A DNA stretch of 64,000 bases from contig NZ_CP031963.1 in NCBI RefSeq assembly GCF_003443675.1, positions 3,185,501 to 3,249,500 of the forward strand, written 5' to 3'. The translations under genes were made by a program, and so were the position numbers. The notes under the pieces are model-generated. The model saw only the letters and a list, made by a program, of their open reading frames with translations, was not told where the DNA came from and did not search any database. The DNA comes from Aquimarina sp. BL5 (GTDB taxonomy: Bacteria; Bacteroidota; Bacteroidia; Flavobacteriales; Flavobacteriaceae). Below, piece after piece: positions 1 to 8,396 of this stretch (position 1 is its first letter; each line of letters opens with the position of its first letter).

Positions 1-526
1 CTTCTGCCGTATAATAAAAAGTACATTTAGAACCATCTCCTTGAAACTCTATATCAGAGATTTTCATCTGTAGTTTTAGGCGAATTGCTATTTCTCTAGA
101 ACGAACCTGTATTGCTTGCTCACGGTCTCTAGCTTTTTGCCAAATGTCGATATCTTTTTGTGATGCTTTTCGGTATACTTTTTTAACATCTTCACTATCT
201 ACATCTACTTTCTTCTTTTTCATTTGGATACGCACCAACTCTCCCGTAAGTGTTACAATACCAACATCGTGTCCTGGTGAAGCCTCAGTGGCAACAATAT
301 CTCCTATGCTTAATGAAAGATTTTCTGTATTCTTAAAAAAGCTTTTTCGTCCATTTTTAAAACGAATTTCTACACAATGAAAAGGTGCTACGCCGCTGGG
401 AAGCGACATATTAGATAACCAATCAAAAACAGTTAATTTATTACAACCATCTGTACCACATGTACCATTATTCTTACATCCTTTTGGTTGTCCGTCTTTC
501 CCGGAGGAACAACTACTACACCCCAT
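1..526 (-). CDS. ricT: PSP1-domain protein RicT (3' end outside window)
   Basis: The gene enters the window at its 5' end and runs off the left edge. The first 175 residues are visible. The N-terminus is a Cys-rich tail (MGCSSCSSG, then more Cys to about residue 32) typical of Bacteroidota RicT/YaaT proteins. It leads into the PSP1 region, with a beta-rich stretch (about residues 50-85) and a segment ending in SDIEFQGDGSKCTFYYTAE. In Bacillus, RicT belongs to the iron-sulfur RicAFT complex involved in RNA maturation; the role in Bacteroidota is unclear. The ATG at 526 is preceded by a weak purine stretch. Family identity is recognised from sequence; the C-terminal half is not visible. Confidence 0.85.
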   Translation of the reverse strand, partial: MGCSSCSSGKDGQPKGCKNNGTCGTDGCNKLTVFDWLSNMSLPSGVAPFHCVEIRFKNGRKSFFKNTENLSLSIGDIVATEASPGHDVGIVTLTGELVRIQMKKKKVDVDSEDVKKVYRKASQKDIDIWQKARDREQAIQVRSREIAIRLKLQMKISDIEFQGDGSKCTFYYTAE

Positions 527-672
527 ATTCTCTTGCTATATTGAAATTTGCTTGCGTTAAAACACAGCAAATATGATTCTTACTTGGGTCAGGTGTTTTA
601 CACATCCGACATCTTAATCGATAAAGATACTATGATTTCTTTTAAAACCATAGTATCTAAATCATTTTAGTA

Positions 673-1704
673 TTACTGCTTATATTTTAAGACCTCAGAA
701 CGACCTTTCTTAAATATTTTATTACTATTCCCTTTACCTTTTCTCAGTGCTTTTTGTTCTTCATAAGGTAAGCTATTAATCTCTTTACATTCTATAGAGC
801 AACAACTATCCATTGCTTTTGCACATTCCTCACACTGAATGAATAGCAAATGACATGCTTCATTTTCGCAATTAACGTGGGTATCACATGGTTTTCCACA
901 TTGATGACAGTTAGAAATTATATCTTCAGAGATTCGTTCTGATCTTCTGTGATCAAAAACAAAATTCTTTCCTAAATATTTATTCTCTAATCCTTTTTCT
1001 TCTACCTGTCTGGCATATTCTATAATTCCACCTTCTAACTGAAATACGTTTTTAAAACCTTTATGTTTATAATATGCACTTGCTTTCTCACATCGAATCC
1101 CACCGGTACAATACATTACCAGTTTTTTATCTTCCTTATGATCTTTTAGATCTTCTTCAATAATATCCAAAGAATCCCTGAAAGTATCTACATCAGGAGT
1201 TACTGCTCCCTTAAAATGACCTATCTCACTTTCATAATGGTTGCGCATATCTACCAATACCGTATCCGGATCTTCAATCAATTGATTAAACTTCTCCGCG
1301 TCTACATGAACTCCTTTATTGGTCACATCAAAAGTCTCATCGTTTAAACCATCGGCAACAATCTTCTTACGAATCTTTACTTTTAATTTCAGGAAAGATT
1401 TGATATCCTGCTCTCTGGCAATATTCAATCGTACATTTTCCAGAAAAGAAATGCTATCCAAATGTTTTTTGAATACTTCAAAGTTTGGTGCCGGAACCGA
1501 TAATTGGCCATTAATACCTTCGTGAGCCACATAGATTCTACCTAGTACCTCTAGTTCGTCCCAATGTATAAAAAGATGATTTCTGAAAATTTCGGTATTA
1601 CCGATATGTGCATATTTATAAAAAGAGAGTGTAAGACGTTCCGTACCTGCCTCATCAATAAGGGCAGCTCTCTCCTTTGCACTTAATTTATTGTACAGTT
1701 GCAT
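673..1704 (-). CDS. trhO: tRNA uridine(34) hydroxylase TrhO (rhodanese family, YceA/UPF0176)
   Basis: A 343-residue protein with the three-part TrhO layout. An N-terminal ferredoxin-like domain covers about residues 25-120. A rhodanese domain follows, with active loop CTGGIRC at residues 199-205 (Cys199 the presumed catalytic residue). A C-terminal Cys-rich part, about residues 266-306, carries several CxxC pairs that probably bind zinc. The family makes 5-hydroxyuridine at tRNA position 34 using oxygen. Length fits the longer Bacteroidota form. It is transcribed alone, divergently from recA, with a small ORF in the gap. Confidence 0.93.
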   Translation of the reverse strand: MQLYNKLSAKERAALIDEAGTERLTLSFYKYAHIGNTEIFRNHLFIHWDELEVLGRIYVAHEGINGQLSVPAPNFEVFKKHLDSISFLENVRLNIAREQDIKSFLKLKVKIRKKIVADGLNDETFDVTNKGVHVDAEKFNQLIEDPDTVLVDMRNHYESEIGHFKGAVTPDVDTFRDSLDIIEEDLKDHKEDKKLVMYCTGGIRCEKASAYYKHKGFKNVFQLEGGIIEYARQVEEKGLENKYLGKNFVFDHRRSERISEDIISNCHQCGKPCDTHVNCENEACHLLFIQCEECAKAMDSCCSIECKEINSLPYEEQKALRKGKGNSNKIFKKGRSEVLKYKQ

Positions 1705-1800
1705 GCTATACTAATTTTTAAGTTAAAAGAAATTATTTAATGGATGCAAAAGTACGAATCAAAGTGTAATATGCAAGAACAGTCTGGTTTTGAATAAAAA

Positions 1801-1830
1801 AAATGCCTTGAAAACCACTTCAAGGCATTT
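1801..1830. terminator. perfect 12-bp hairpin with A and T runs
   Basis: AAATGCCTTGAA pairs perfectly with TTCAAGGCATTT across a 6-base loop, with an A run before and a T run after, so it could work on both strands. Both neighbouring annotated genes point away from it. This implies a transcript arising in the trhO-recA gap; the small ORF at 1895-1981 on the minus strand would end here. Confidence 0.75.
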
Positions 1831-1894
1831 TTTGGGCTAATTCGTTATTTAATTAATTTACTTAATCTTAACGACTAAAAATTAAACAACGAAG

Positions 1895-1981
1895 CTAACC
1901 ACCCTCAACTATACAATTACTAATACTAGTAACTGTACAGCCATCAAGTTTGTGTCTTACGACTCTTTTAAGAAATTTCAT
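1895..1981 (-). CDS. small ORF, 28 codons, strong Shine-Dalgarno; function unknown
   Basis: ATG at 1981 reads 28 codons to TAG. The product starts MKFLKRVVRHKLDG, strongly basic, and ends CTVTSISNCIVEGG, with two Cys eight residues apart in a Ser/Thr-rich stretch. AAGGAGGA sits about 5 bases before the start, unusual in this phylum, where strong Shine-Dalgarno sites are uncommon. A perfect hairpin terminator lies 65 bases after the stop. I do not recognise a family. A basic leader followed by a Cys/Ser/Thr core resembles a modified-peptide precursor or a small toxin, but no modifying enzyme is nearby. It may be non-coding. Confidence 0.4.
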   Translation of the reverse strand: MKFLKRVVRHKLDGCTVTSISNCIVEGG

Positions 1982-2200
1982 CTACATCCTCCTTCCTCAC
2001 GGTTTGTTCAAGTTTTGCTTTCCTATAAGATGCAGTAAAAGAAAAAAGGTTGCGTATGCTTTTAAAAAAAATTAAACTAATACGCAATTAAGCTAATAAT
2101 CATTGTTAATAAATTAGTCAGATAAGTGTAATTTTTGAAATGGGTTTGCAAAAAACATGTAGTATTTTAGCCAAAATCAATTACAAAAGAAAGTAAGCGC

Positions 2201-3214
2201 ATGAGTACGGATAAAGAAAAAGATGCAAAATTAAAAGCGTTAAAACTAACTTTAGACAAACTAGACAAATCCTACGGAAAAGGTACCGTAATGAGGATGG
2301 GTGATTCTGCGATTCAGGAAGTAGAAGTGATTTCTACCGGATCACTTGGATTAGATTTAGCTCTTGGTGTAGGAGGATATCCCAAAGGTAGAGTGATCGA
2401 GATTTTTGGTCCTGAATCTTCTGGTAAAACAACCCTTACAATTCACGCGATTGCACAAGCACAAAAAGCAGGTGGAATTGCTGCTTTTATAGATGCGGAA
2501 CACGCATTTGATCGTTTCTATGCAGAAAAATTAGGTGTTGACATAGATAATCTTATTATTTCTCAACCAGACAATGGAGAACAAGCATTAGAAATTGCAG
2601 ATAATTTAATCCGATCGGGAGCAATTGATATTATCGTTATTGACTCTGTAGCTGCTTTAACTCCAAAAAGTGAGATTGAAGGCGAAATGGGGGACTCTAA
2701 AATGGGACTTCATGCGAGATTAATGTCTCAGGCTTTAAGGAAATTAACCAGTTCTATTAGCAAAACAAATTGTACAGTTATCTTTATTAACCAGCTTCGT
2801 GAAAAAATCGGAGTAATGTTTGGTAATCCGGAAACTACCACTGGTGGTAATGCTCTTAAGTTTTATGCTTCTGTGCGTTTAGATATCAGAAGATCTACTC
2901 AGATTAAAGATAGTAACAGTGAAGTGCAAGGAAATAAAACTCGAGTAAAAGTTGTGAAAAACAAAGTAGCTCCACCATTTAGAACAGCAGAGTTTGACAT
3001 CATGTATGGTATGGGAATCTCTAAAACAGGAGAGATCATTGATATTGGTGTAGATTACGAAATTGTTAAAAAGAGCGGTTCATGGTTTAGTTATCAAGAC
3101 ACAAAACTGGGTCAAGGAAGAGATGCTGTCAAATCATTATTAAATGACAATCCTGAACTTATGGAGGAATTGGAAGAAAAAATCAAGGAAGCCATAAAAA
3201 TTGTTAATGAGTAA
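2201..3214 (+). CDS. recA: recombinase RecA
   Basis: A 337-residue RecA of normal length. Walker A GPESSGKT lies at residues 70-77. The Walker B region [12 protein letters not shown], the MAW motif [18 protein letters not shown] and the L2 signature [18 protein letters not shown] are all present. It forms filaments on single-stranded DNA for recombination and repair. The ATG is the only start matching the family N-terminus. I see no LexA-type box upstream. It is followed by its own terminator, so it is probably monocistronic. Confidence 0.98.
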   Translation: MSTDKEKDAKLKALKLTLDKLDKSYGKGTVMRMGDSAIQEVEVISTGSLGLDLALGVGGYPKGRVIEIFGPESSGKTTLTIHAIAQAQKAGGIAAFIDAEHAFDRFYAEKLGVDIDNLIISQPDNGEQALEIADNLIRSGAIDIIVIDSVAALTPKSEIEGEMGDSKMGLHARLMSQALRKLTSSISKTNCTVIFINQLREKIGVMFGNPETTTGGNALKFYASVRLDIRRSTQIKDSNSEVQGNKTRVKVVKNKVAPPFRTAEFDIMYGMGISKTGEIIDIGVDYEIVKKSGSWFSYQDTKLGQGRDAVKSLLNDNPELMEELEEKIKEAIKIVNE

Positions 3215-3237
3215 TGTAACCCTCATAAACTAATACT

Positions 3238-3266
3238 AAAATCCCGATCCTTCGGGATTTTTTTAT
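3238..3266 (+). terminator. recA terminator
   Basis: AAAATCCCGA pairs with TCGGGATTTT around a TCCT loop and is followed by more T residues, 23 bases after the recA stop. Confidence 0.85.
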
Positions 3267-3419
3267 ACCTTATATCCTAGTTCTATATATGAATTCGTAT
3301 TAAGAATTTTAAGGTTGTACATCGTCTCAAAAATATTATTTCGTACAAACGCAACCAAATACCAATAGTTACATCTATATAATACAATTTGGTATGTAGA
3401 ACCCCAAAATTATTTTAGT

Positions 3420-3839
3420 ATGAAAAGGATAGGAATAATTTTACTGATTGTTTTTTCAAGTTGTTTGACAAGTTGCTTGAATGATGATGATGGAATCATT
3501 TTTTCGTATGAAAGAGTTCCCATCGAACGAGTAGACATCCCAGGTCAATTTACAAGAGGTGAAAACTATACAATCAATGTTTTTTATTTTAGACCATCTG
3601 ATTGCCATTCTTTTAGTGGATTTGATTATGACAGACTATCAAACGAACGTACAGTTTCTGTAGTAAATGTCGTTGTTCAAGATCGTATGTGTGAAGATCT
3701 TGCTGAAACGGATTTGATTGATGTCTCAATTAACTTTTTTGTTGGATCAGAAGATTCGTATGTTTTCAGATTTTGGCAAGGCAGAGATGATCAAGGTGAA
3801 AATCAATTTTTAACTATAGAAGTTCCCGTTGTAGAATAA
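3420..3839 (+). CDS. small lipoprotein, unknown function
   Basis: A 139-residue protein with a lipoprotein signal. Residues 1-19 end in LTSC (Cys19 the likely lipidated residue), followed by LNDDDG. Acidic residues just after the Cys match the Bacteroidota surface-export signal, so an outer-surface location is likely. The remainder is beta-rich with Cys at about residues 61 and 90. I do not recognise a family. It lies 40 bases before the ECF sigma gene, on the same strand, and could be co-transcribed with it. Confidence 0.75.
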   Translation: MKRIGIILLIVFSSCLTSCLNDDDGIIFSYERVPIERVDIPGQFTRGENYTINVFYFRPSDCHSFSGFDYDRLSNERTVSVVNVVVQDRMCEDLAETDLIDVSINFFVGSEDSYVFRFWQGRDDQGENQFLTIEVPVVE

Positions 3840-3879
3840 GACTTTGGTAGTATAGTGTTAATCAAAATAAAAACTGTTC

Positions 3880-4425
3880 GTGAGTCTAGACCAACTCATA
3901 AAAAAATGTAAGAAACAAGATGCTAAGGCGCAAGAACAACTGTATAGATTATATGGTAGTAAATTATTTTCCATCTGCCTAAAGTATTCTAACAATTATG
4001 CAAGTGCAGAAGACACCTTGCAGGATGCCTTCATTACAATTTTTGACAAAATAGAACAGTACAAAAGTAAAGGTTCGTTCGAGGGATGGATAAAACGAAT
4101 CACTATCAATACCGCATTACAAAAATACCGAAAACAAAAAGTTTTTGAAATTATTGGTGAGGACCAGATAGAAGAGGTAGAATTAGAAATAGATGAGGAC
4201 AGTGTTTCTCTGGATTATCTTCTAGAAATTATTCAGCAATTACCAGATAGATATCGACTGGTATTTAATCTTTATGTGTTAGATGGTTATTCTCATAAAG
4301 AAATTGCAGAAATGCTTACTATTTCCATAGGAACTTCTAAATCCAATTTGGCAAGAGCCAGAAACATTTTGAAAGAAAAAATAGAAACTAACCATGAACC
4401 ACGTGTTCAGTCAATTGAAGGATGA
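3880..4425 (+). CDS. ECF-type RNA polymerase sigma factor
   Basis: A 181-residue sigma-70 family protein. Region 2 is at about residues 22-85 (LYGSKLFSICLKYSNN through GSFEGWIKRITINTALQKYRK). Region 4 is at about 105-160, with the helix-turn-helix YSHKEIAEMLTISIGTSKSN. The start is GTG; no in-frame ATG fits the domain. Its stop overlaps the next gene's start (ATGA), the usual arrangement of an ECF sigma with its cognate anti-sigma. Regulon unknown. Confidence 0.93.
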   Translation: MSLDQLIKKCKKQDAKAQEQLYRLYGSKLFSICLKYSNNYASAEDTLQDAFITIFDKIEQYKSKGSFEGWIKRITINTALQKYRKQKVFEIIGEDQIEEVELEIDEDSVSLDYLLEIIQQLPDRYRLVFNLYVLDGYSHKEIAEMLTISIGTSKSNLARARNILKEKIETNHEPRVQSIEG

Positions 4426-6125
4426 AGATGAGTGATAAAAAAAACATAGATAGATTGTTTCAGGAAAAGTTCAAAAATTTTGAAGTTGCACCTGACGATG
4501 CTGTTTGGAAAAAAATCCAAGATCGAAAAAACAAGGATAAGAAACGAGTACTTCTTATACCATTTTGGTACCGCATTGCTGGTATTGCTGCATTAGTCGC
4601 GATAATTTTGTCTGTTGGATCCTTTTTACTACCCAAAGAAAGTACGCAAGACTCTATAGTTGTTACTAAAGATTCAGAAAATACAGATAATTTATCTACT
4701 GAAAATCAAGATAGCAATACAATCATCACCAATGATGGTCTTGTGAACACTCCAAAAAATAAAAAATCAAACTATAGCGATGGATCTTCAGAAAGTTCCA
4801 ACGCCAATAACGAAGCAATTACGAATAATTCCTTAAAAAATGATGATAAGAAAGATACTCCGTTTGATATAACCTCAGATTCTAAATCTACAATTTCAGA
4901 TACTTATAAAAACCCTTCTACTAATAAAAACACTACCAATAAAGAGCCTATTATAACTACTAATGCGACAAATAAAGAAGCAATTGTTTCCAATAAAGAC
5001 AATAAGAAAAAAGAGGACATCCTATTAGATCAAAAATCAACAACTTTTAATACGGTAGCAGAAACACAAAAAACTAGTACTTCTGAAATAGATAAAGAAA
5101 AAATTCCTGTTACTGGCACAGCTATTACTCCTAAAAATGGAATAGCAGAAAATAACAATTCTACGAATACTAAAGTTGAAAATATTACGAAAGAAGAAAG
5201 TCCATATTTTCAAGATCCAAATAACACGGAAAGTACCATTAAGGAGTCTATAGCAGACAATCAAGAAGAGTCTAATAATTTGAATAAAAAAGAAGTTTCT
5301 GACCAAACTTCGGATCAAAGTCCAGTTAGTGGAAAAAAATCAATTTTTGACGCTATAAAAGAAAAAGAAGAAAAGGAAAAAATTATAGCAGAAACCAAGT
5401 CGGGTAAAAGATGGAACATATCACCAAACGTTGCTCCTGTGTACTATGATTCATTTGGTGGATCTTCTATCGATCCAGAATTCTCTGATAATAATAAACA
5501 AGGACAAGTTAATCTTAGCTACGGTATCCAGGTTGCTTATTCAATTAATAAAAAGTTAAGTGTACGATCTGGCGTGAATAAAGTTGATGTCGGATACAAT
5601 ACTGAAGATGTAGGATTTGGCATTTCCTCTGTAGGTAGAGGTGACAGTAATGACTTTACAAATACTCAAAGTGTTATTGTGTCAGATTTTCAAGCTTCGC
5701 AAGCTAGCTTCACTCCTTCTCTTCCTGATATTAATGGTGAAGTTTTAGTGAGATCTCAAAATCCAGGATTACTAAATCATAGTATTGGATATATTGAAGT
5801 ACCACTAGAACTTAAATACTCGCTAACAGAATCCAAAATCGGAATTCATATGATTGGAGGAGTCAGTACGTTATTCTTAGAAAATGAAGAAGTCTCTATC
5901 ATCGCTGGTAGCTTTAGAAATGAAAACGTTGCGAGAGATGAAACTGTTAATGATGTAAGCTTTAGTGGAAATATTGGTATAGGATTTGATTATAAGTTAT
6001 CAGATCAATTCCAGATTAATATGGAACCTATCTTTAAGTATCAATTTAATGGATTTAAAGAAAGTGCACAAAACTTTAAACCCTACTATTTCGGTATATA
6101 TACAGGTATAAGTTTTAAGTTTTAA
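4422..6125 (+). CDS. predicted anti-sigma factor fused to an outer-membrane-type beta-barrel domain
   Basis: A 567-residue protein in three parts. Residues 1-42 (NIDRLFQEKFKNFEVAPDDA) resemble the cytoplasmic part of Bacteroidota anti-sigma proteins. One membrane helix follows at about 44-70. A long Asn/Ser/Thr/Lys-rich linker spans about 72-325. A C-terminal beta-rich domain from about residue 328 resembles PorT/OmpA-like barrels and ends in Phe (SFKF). Translational overlap with the ECF sigma supports anti-sigma function. An inner-membrane helix joined to a barrel fold is topologically odd; the linker could span the periplasm. A short AAGTTTT heptamer array (four copies, about 6110-6137) covers the stop codon. 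Confidence 0.75.
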   Translation: MKMSDKKNIDRLFQEKFKNFEVAPDDAVWKKIQDRKNKDKKRVLLIPFWYRIAGIAALVAIILSVGSFLLPKESTQDSIVVTKDSENTDNLSTENQDSNTIITNDGLVNTPKNKKSNYSDGSSESSNANNEAITNNSLKNDDKKDTPFDITSDSKSTISDTYKNPSTNKNTTNKEPIITTNATNKEAIVSNKDNKKKEDILLDQKSTTFNTVAETQKTSTSEIDKEKIPVTGTAITPKNGIAENNNSTNTKVENITKEESPYFQDPNNTESTIKESIADNQEESNNLNKKEVSDQTSDQSPVSGKKSIFDAIKEKEEKEKIIAETKSGKRWNISPNVAPVYYDSFGGSSIDPEFSDNNKQGQVNLSYGIQVAYSINKKLSVRSGVNKVDVGYNTEDVGFGISSVGRGDSNDFTNTQSVIVSDFQASQASFTPSLPDINGEVLVRSQNPGLLNHSIGYIEVPLELKYSLTESKIGIHMIGGVSTLFLENEEVSIIAGSFRNENVARDETVNDVSFSGNIGIGFDYKLSDQFQINMEPIFKYQFNGFKESAQNFKPYYFGIYTGISFKF

Positions 6126-6226
6126 GTTTTAAGTTTTAAAACAATGAAAAAGAAAAGTAACTAAATGTGTTTTAGGTTATTTTAGTTGGTTAGGTTGAAT
6201 TATTGCTCTAGGGAAGCAATGATGAC

Positions 6227-6262
6227 AAAGCTGTTTCTGGGGAGGAACAGCTTTTGTTTTTT
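6227..6262. terminator. terminator between convergent genes
   Basis: AAAGCTGTTTCT pairs with AGGAACAGCTTT (one G-T wobble) around a GGGG loop, followed by a T-rich run. It lies between the convergent sigma operon and plsC. Confidence 0.8.
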
Positions 6263-6279
6263 CTTAAGAAGCTGGCTTT

Positions 6280-7020
6280 CTATAATTGATCAGATTGTAA
6301 TTTATCCAAAATGACTTTGCGCGTTTTTATATTAAGTTCTTTCTTCTGTTCTTGAGTCAATCCCCCGGTTGGAATTTCTTCATGTACAAAAGCCCTCATT
6401 TTTCCTGGACTTCCACTAAAAAAAGTATATGAAAATCTTTTTTTATTGTCTAGAAACGTTAAAGGAACAATGGGTATCTGATGATCAATCGCCAACCTGA
6501 ACGCGCCATCCTTAAAATCATCAAGCATAACAGATTCATCCTCTGGAACACCACCTTCTGGAAATATACAGATGCTAGTTCCTTCTTGTAGTCTGGCTTG
6601 CGCACGGTCAAAAACTTCTTTCCGACTTCTCTGACTATTGCGATCTACAAGTATACAAGTTCGTTTATAAAAAAAGCCAAATATTGGAATCTTAGCAAGT
6701 TCTTTTTTTCCCACAAAAACAAAAGGATTCTTTACAGAATATAGCATTAACATAATATCTGCCATAGAAGTATGGTTAGCCACAAACATATAACTCTTAT
6801 GAGCGTCCACTTTTGCTTCTTTTTTTACTCTAGGAACAAAACCGCTGCCAAACAGCACAATTTTAGCCCAAAATCTGGCGACAACAAAAAACTGCGGATA
6901 CCACTGCTCTCTTGATGTTAATATCAATAAAACCGGAAATAATATAATAATAGGAATTCCCATCATCACATAAAACCAAATTCGCCAAAGAAGAATCAAT
7001 ATATATCTAAGGATAATCAT
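6280..7020 (-). CDS. plsC: 1-acyl-sn-glycerol-3-phosphate acyltransferase (PlsC family)
   Basis: An acyltransferase of glycerophospholipid synthesis. The HX4D motif is in NHTSMAD (about residues 82-88) and the substrate motif is FPEGG. A hydrophobic N-terminal segment (residues 1-35) anchors it in the inner membrane. I chose the ATG at 7020 because the product then begins MIILRYILILLWRIWFY, the usual N-terminus of flavobacterial homologues; an ATG at 7038 would add six residues. It is divergent from trpS with closely packed promoters. Confidence 0.9.
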   Translation of the reverse strand: MIILRYILILLWRIWFYVMMGIPIIILFPVLLILTSREQWYPQFFVVARFWAKIVLFGSGFVPRVKKEAKVDAHKSYMFVANHTSMADIMLMLYSVKNPFVFVGKKELAKIPIFGFFYKRTCILVDRNSQRSRKEVFDRAQARLQEGTSICIFPEGGVPEDESVMLDDFKDGAFRLAIDHQIPIVPLTFLDNKKRFSYTFFSGSPGKMRAFVHEEIPTGGLTQEQKKELNIKTRKVILDKLQSDQL

Positions 7021-7042
7021 AAGCGTAAAAATACACAATTGG

Positions 7043-7074
7043 TTTGAGCTATCTGAACAAAAAAATTACCTTTG
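7043..7074 (+). promoter_or_regulatory. trpS promoter
   Basis: TTTG at 7043-7046, 20 bases, then TACCTTTG at 7067-7074, an exact match to the Bacteroidota -33/-7 consensus. Transcription would start near 7080. An upstream in-frame ATG at 7044 would lie outside the mRNA, so the ATG at 7095 is the real trpS start. Confidence 0.75.
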
Positions 7075-7094
7075 CCCGAAACTACAAAATTACT

Positions 7095-8063
7095 ATGGCA
7101 AGAATTCTAACAGGAGTCCAAAGTACAGGAACACCTCATTTAGGAAACTTATTAGGAGCTATTATTCCAGCAATTCATATGGCTAATCAGCCAGAGAATG
7201 ATTCCTTTTTGTTTATTGCAGATATGCATTCATTAACACAGATTAAGGATGCTAAAACACTAAGAGAAAACACCTACTCTACCGCTGCAACCTGGCTAGC
7301 TTTTGGTTTAGACATAGAAAAAACTGTGTTTTATCGCCAGAGTGATATTCCACAAGTAACAGAATTGTCGTGGTATCTTAGTTGTTTCTTTCCGTATCAA
7401 CGGTTAACTCTAGCACATTCATTTAAAGATAAAGCGGATCGGTTAGAAGATGTTAATGCAGGGTTGTTTACGTATCCAATGCTAATGGCTGCTGATATTT
7501 TATTATATGATGCAGAAATTGTACCTGTGGGAAAAGACCAGGAACAGCATATAGAAATGACCAGAAATGTAGCGGAACGTATGCATAATCAGGTTGGAGA
7601 ACTTTTTGTCTTACCTGAAGCGCAATTTCAGAAAGAAACGATGTATGTTCCTGGAACAGATGGTGCTAAAATGAGTAAGTCCAAAGGCAATACCATTAAT
7701 TTATTTTTACCAGACAAAAAACTACGTAAAAGTATTATGGGTATTCAAACAGATAGTACTCCTATGGAAGAGCCTAAAGATCCTGATACGTGTAATGTCT
7801 TCGCATTATATCAATTAGTAGCATCAGAAGAGCAATTGGTAGAAATGCGCGCCAATTACTCCGGTGGTAATTACGGATACGGTCACGCAAAACAAGCGCT
7901 ATATGAAGTCTTAATCGACAAGTTCTCCGAAGAACGTGAACGCTATAATTATTACATGGATAATCTAGAAGAAGTAGATAAAGCGTTAAATATTGGCGCA
8001 AAAAAAGCTTCAAAAGTAGCAAATAGAGTGCTTTCTAGAGTACGTGAGAAGGTTGGATACTAA
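7095..8063 (+). CDS. trpS: tryptophanyl-tRNA synthetase
   Basis: A class I synthetase of 322 residues charging tRNA-Trp. The HIGH-equivalent PHLGN is at residues 14-18 and KMSKS at 202-206. The start MARILTGVQSTGTPHLGN matches the family and fits the promoter position. No operon partner is seen: a repeat element follows, then an unrelated gene on the other strand. Confidence 0.97.
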   Translation: MARILTGVQSTGTPHLGNLLGAIIPAIHMANQPENDSFLFIADMHSLTQIKDAKTLRENTYSTAATWLAFGLDIEKTVFYRQSDIPQVTELSWYLSCFFPYQRLTLAHSFKDKADRLEDVNAGLFTYPMLMAADILLYDAEIVPVGKDQEQHIEMTRNVAERMHNQVGELFVLPEAQFQKETMYVPGTDGAKMSKSKGNTINLFLPDKKLRKSIMGIQTDSTPMEEPKDPDTCNVFALYQLVASEEQLVEMRANYSGGNYGYGHAKQALYEVLIDKFSEERERYNYYMDNLEEVDKALNIGAKKASKVANRVLSRVREKVGY

Positions 8064-8096
8064 TCTACCTGATTTTCTAAGATAAATCATAAAAGT

Positions 8097-8223
8097 GGGT
8101 GTCTAAAAAGTAAGTTTACGATGTCAAACTGAGCTTGTCGAAGTTTTTAACTTCTTAATTTTCAAAATGTCTTCGACAAGCTCAGACTGACAATTTTAAG
8201 TTTTGAAGACTTTTTAGATATCC
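8097..8223. repeat. nested palindromic repeat element (REP/MITE-like)
   Basis: Outer arms 8097-8111 and 8209-8223 are near-complementary (core CTAAAAAGT/ACTTTTTAG). Inner arms 8122-8143 and 8171-8192 match at 20 of 22 positions, carrying GAGCTTGTCGAAG and CTTCGACAAGCTC. It has no ORF. From general knowledge, the GTCGAAG/CTTCGAC palindrome is common between genes in Flavobacteriia. It may also end trpS transcription. A degraded relative (GACAAGCTCAG) is at 32661-32720. Confidence 0.7.
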
Positions 8224-8396
8224 TCTTTCTTTTTATAATTATTGTTTAGAGTTTCTTCTATATATCATAATTAAGGATTCATTTTTCTTAATACTAGAAG
8301 GAATTTGTGTCTGATTAGTTGCACGTTAAAGAACTAATTTAGTAAATAAGCCCTTGCCAAAACATATTAGCTATCCCAAAATGTTAGGCAACCTTT

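Noticed and set aside
2050..2087. TTGCGTAT/ATACGCAA inverted repeat upstream of recA as an SOS box
   Set aside because: Arms are 22 bases apart, which does not fit a LexA-type dyad, and no similar site is seen elsewhere; could be chance.
5037..5318. Minus-strand frame of 93 codons inside the anti-sigma/barrel gene
   Set aside because: Antisense of the Asn/Ser/Thr/Lys-rich linker; composition is an artefact of low complexity.
6110..6137. AAGTTTT heptamer array over a stop codon as a phase-variation switch
   Set aside because: Gain or loss of one unit leaves the same terminal residues and stop, since every unit supplies the same sequence.
7044..7094. Longer N-terminus for trpS
   Set aside because: The exact -33/-7 promoter lies across this segment, so it is not in the mRNA, and the added residues do not belong to the family.
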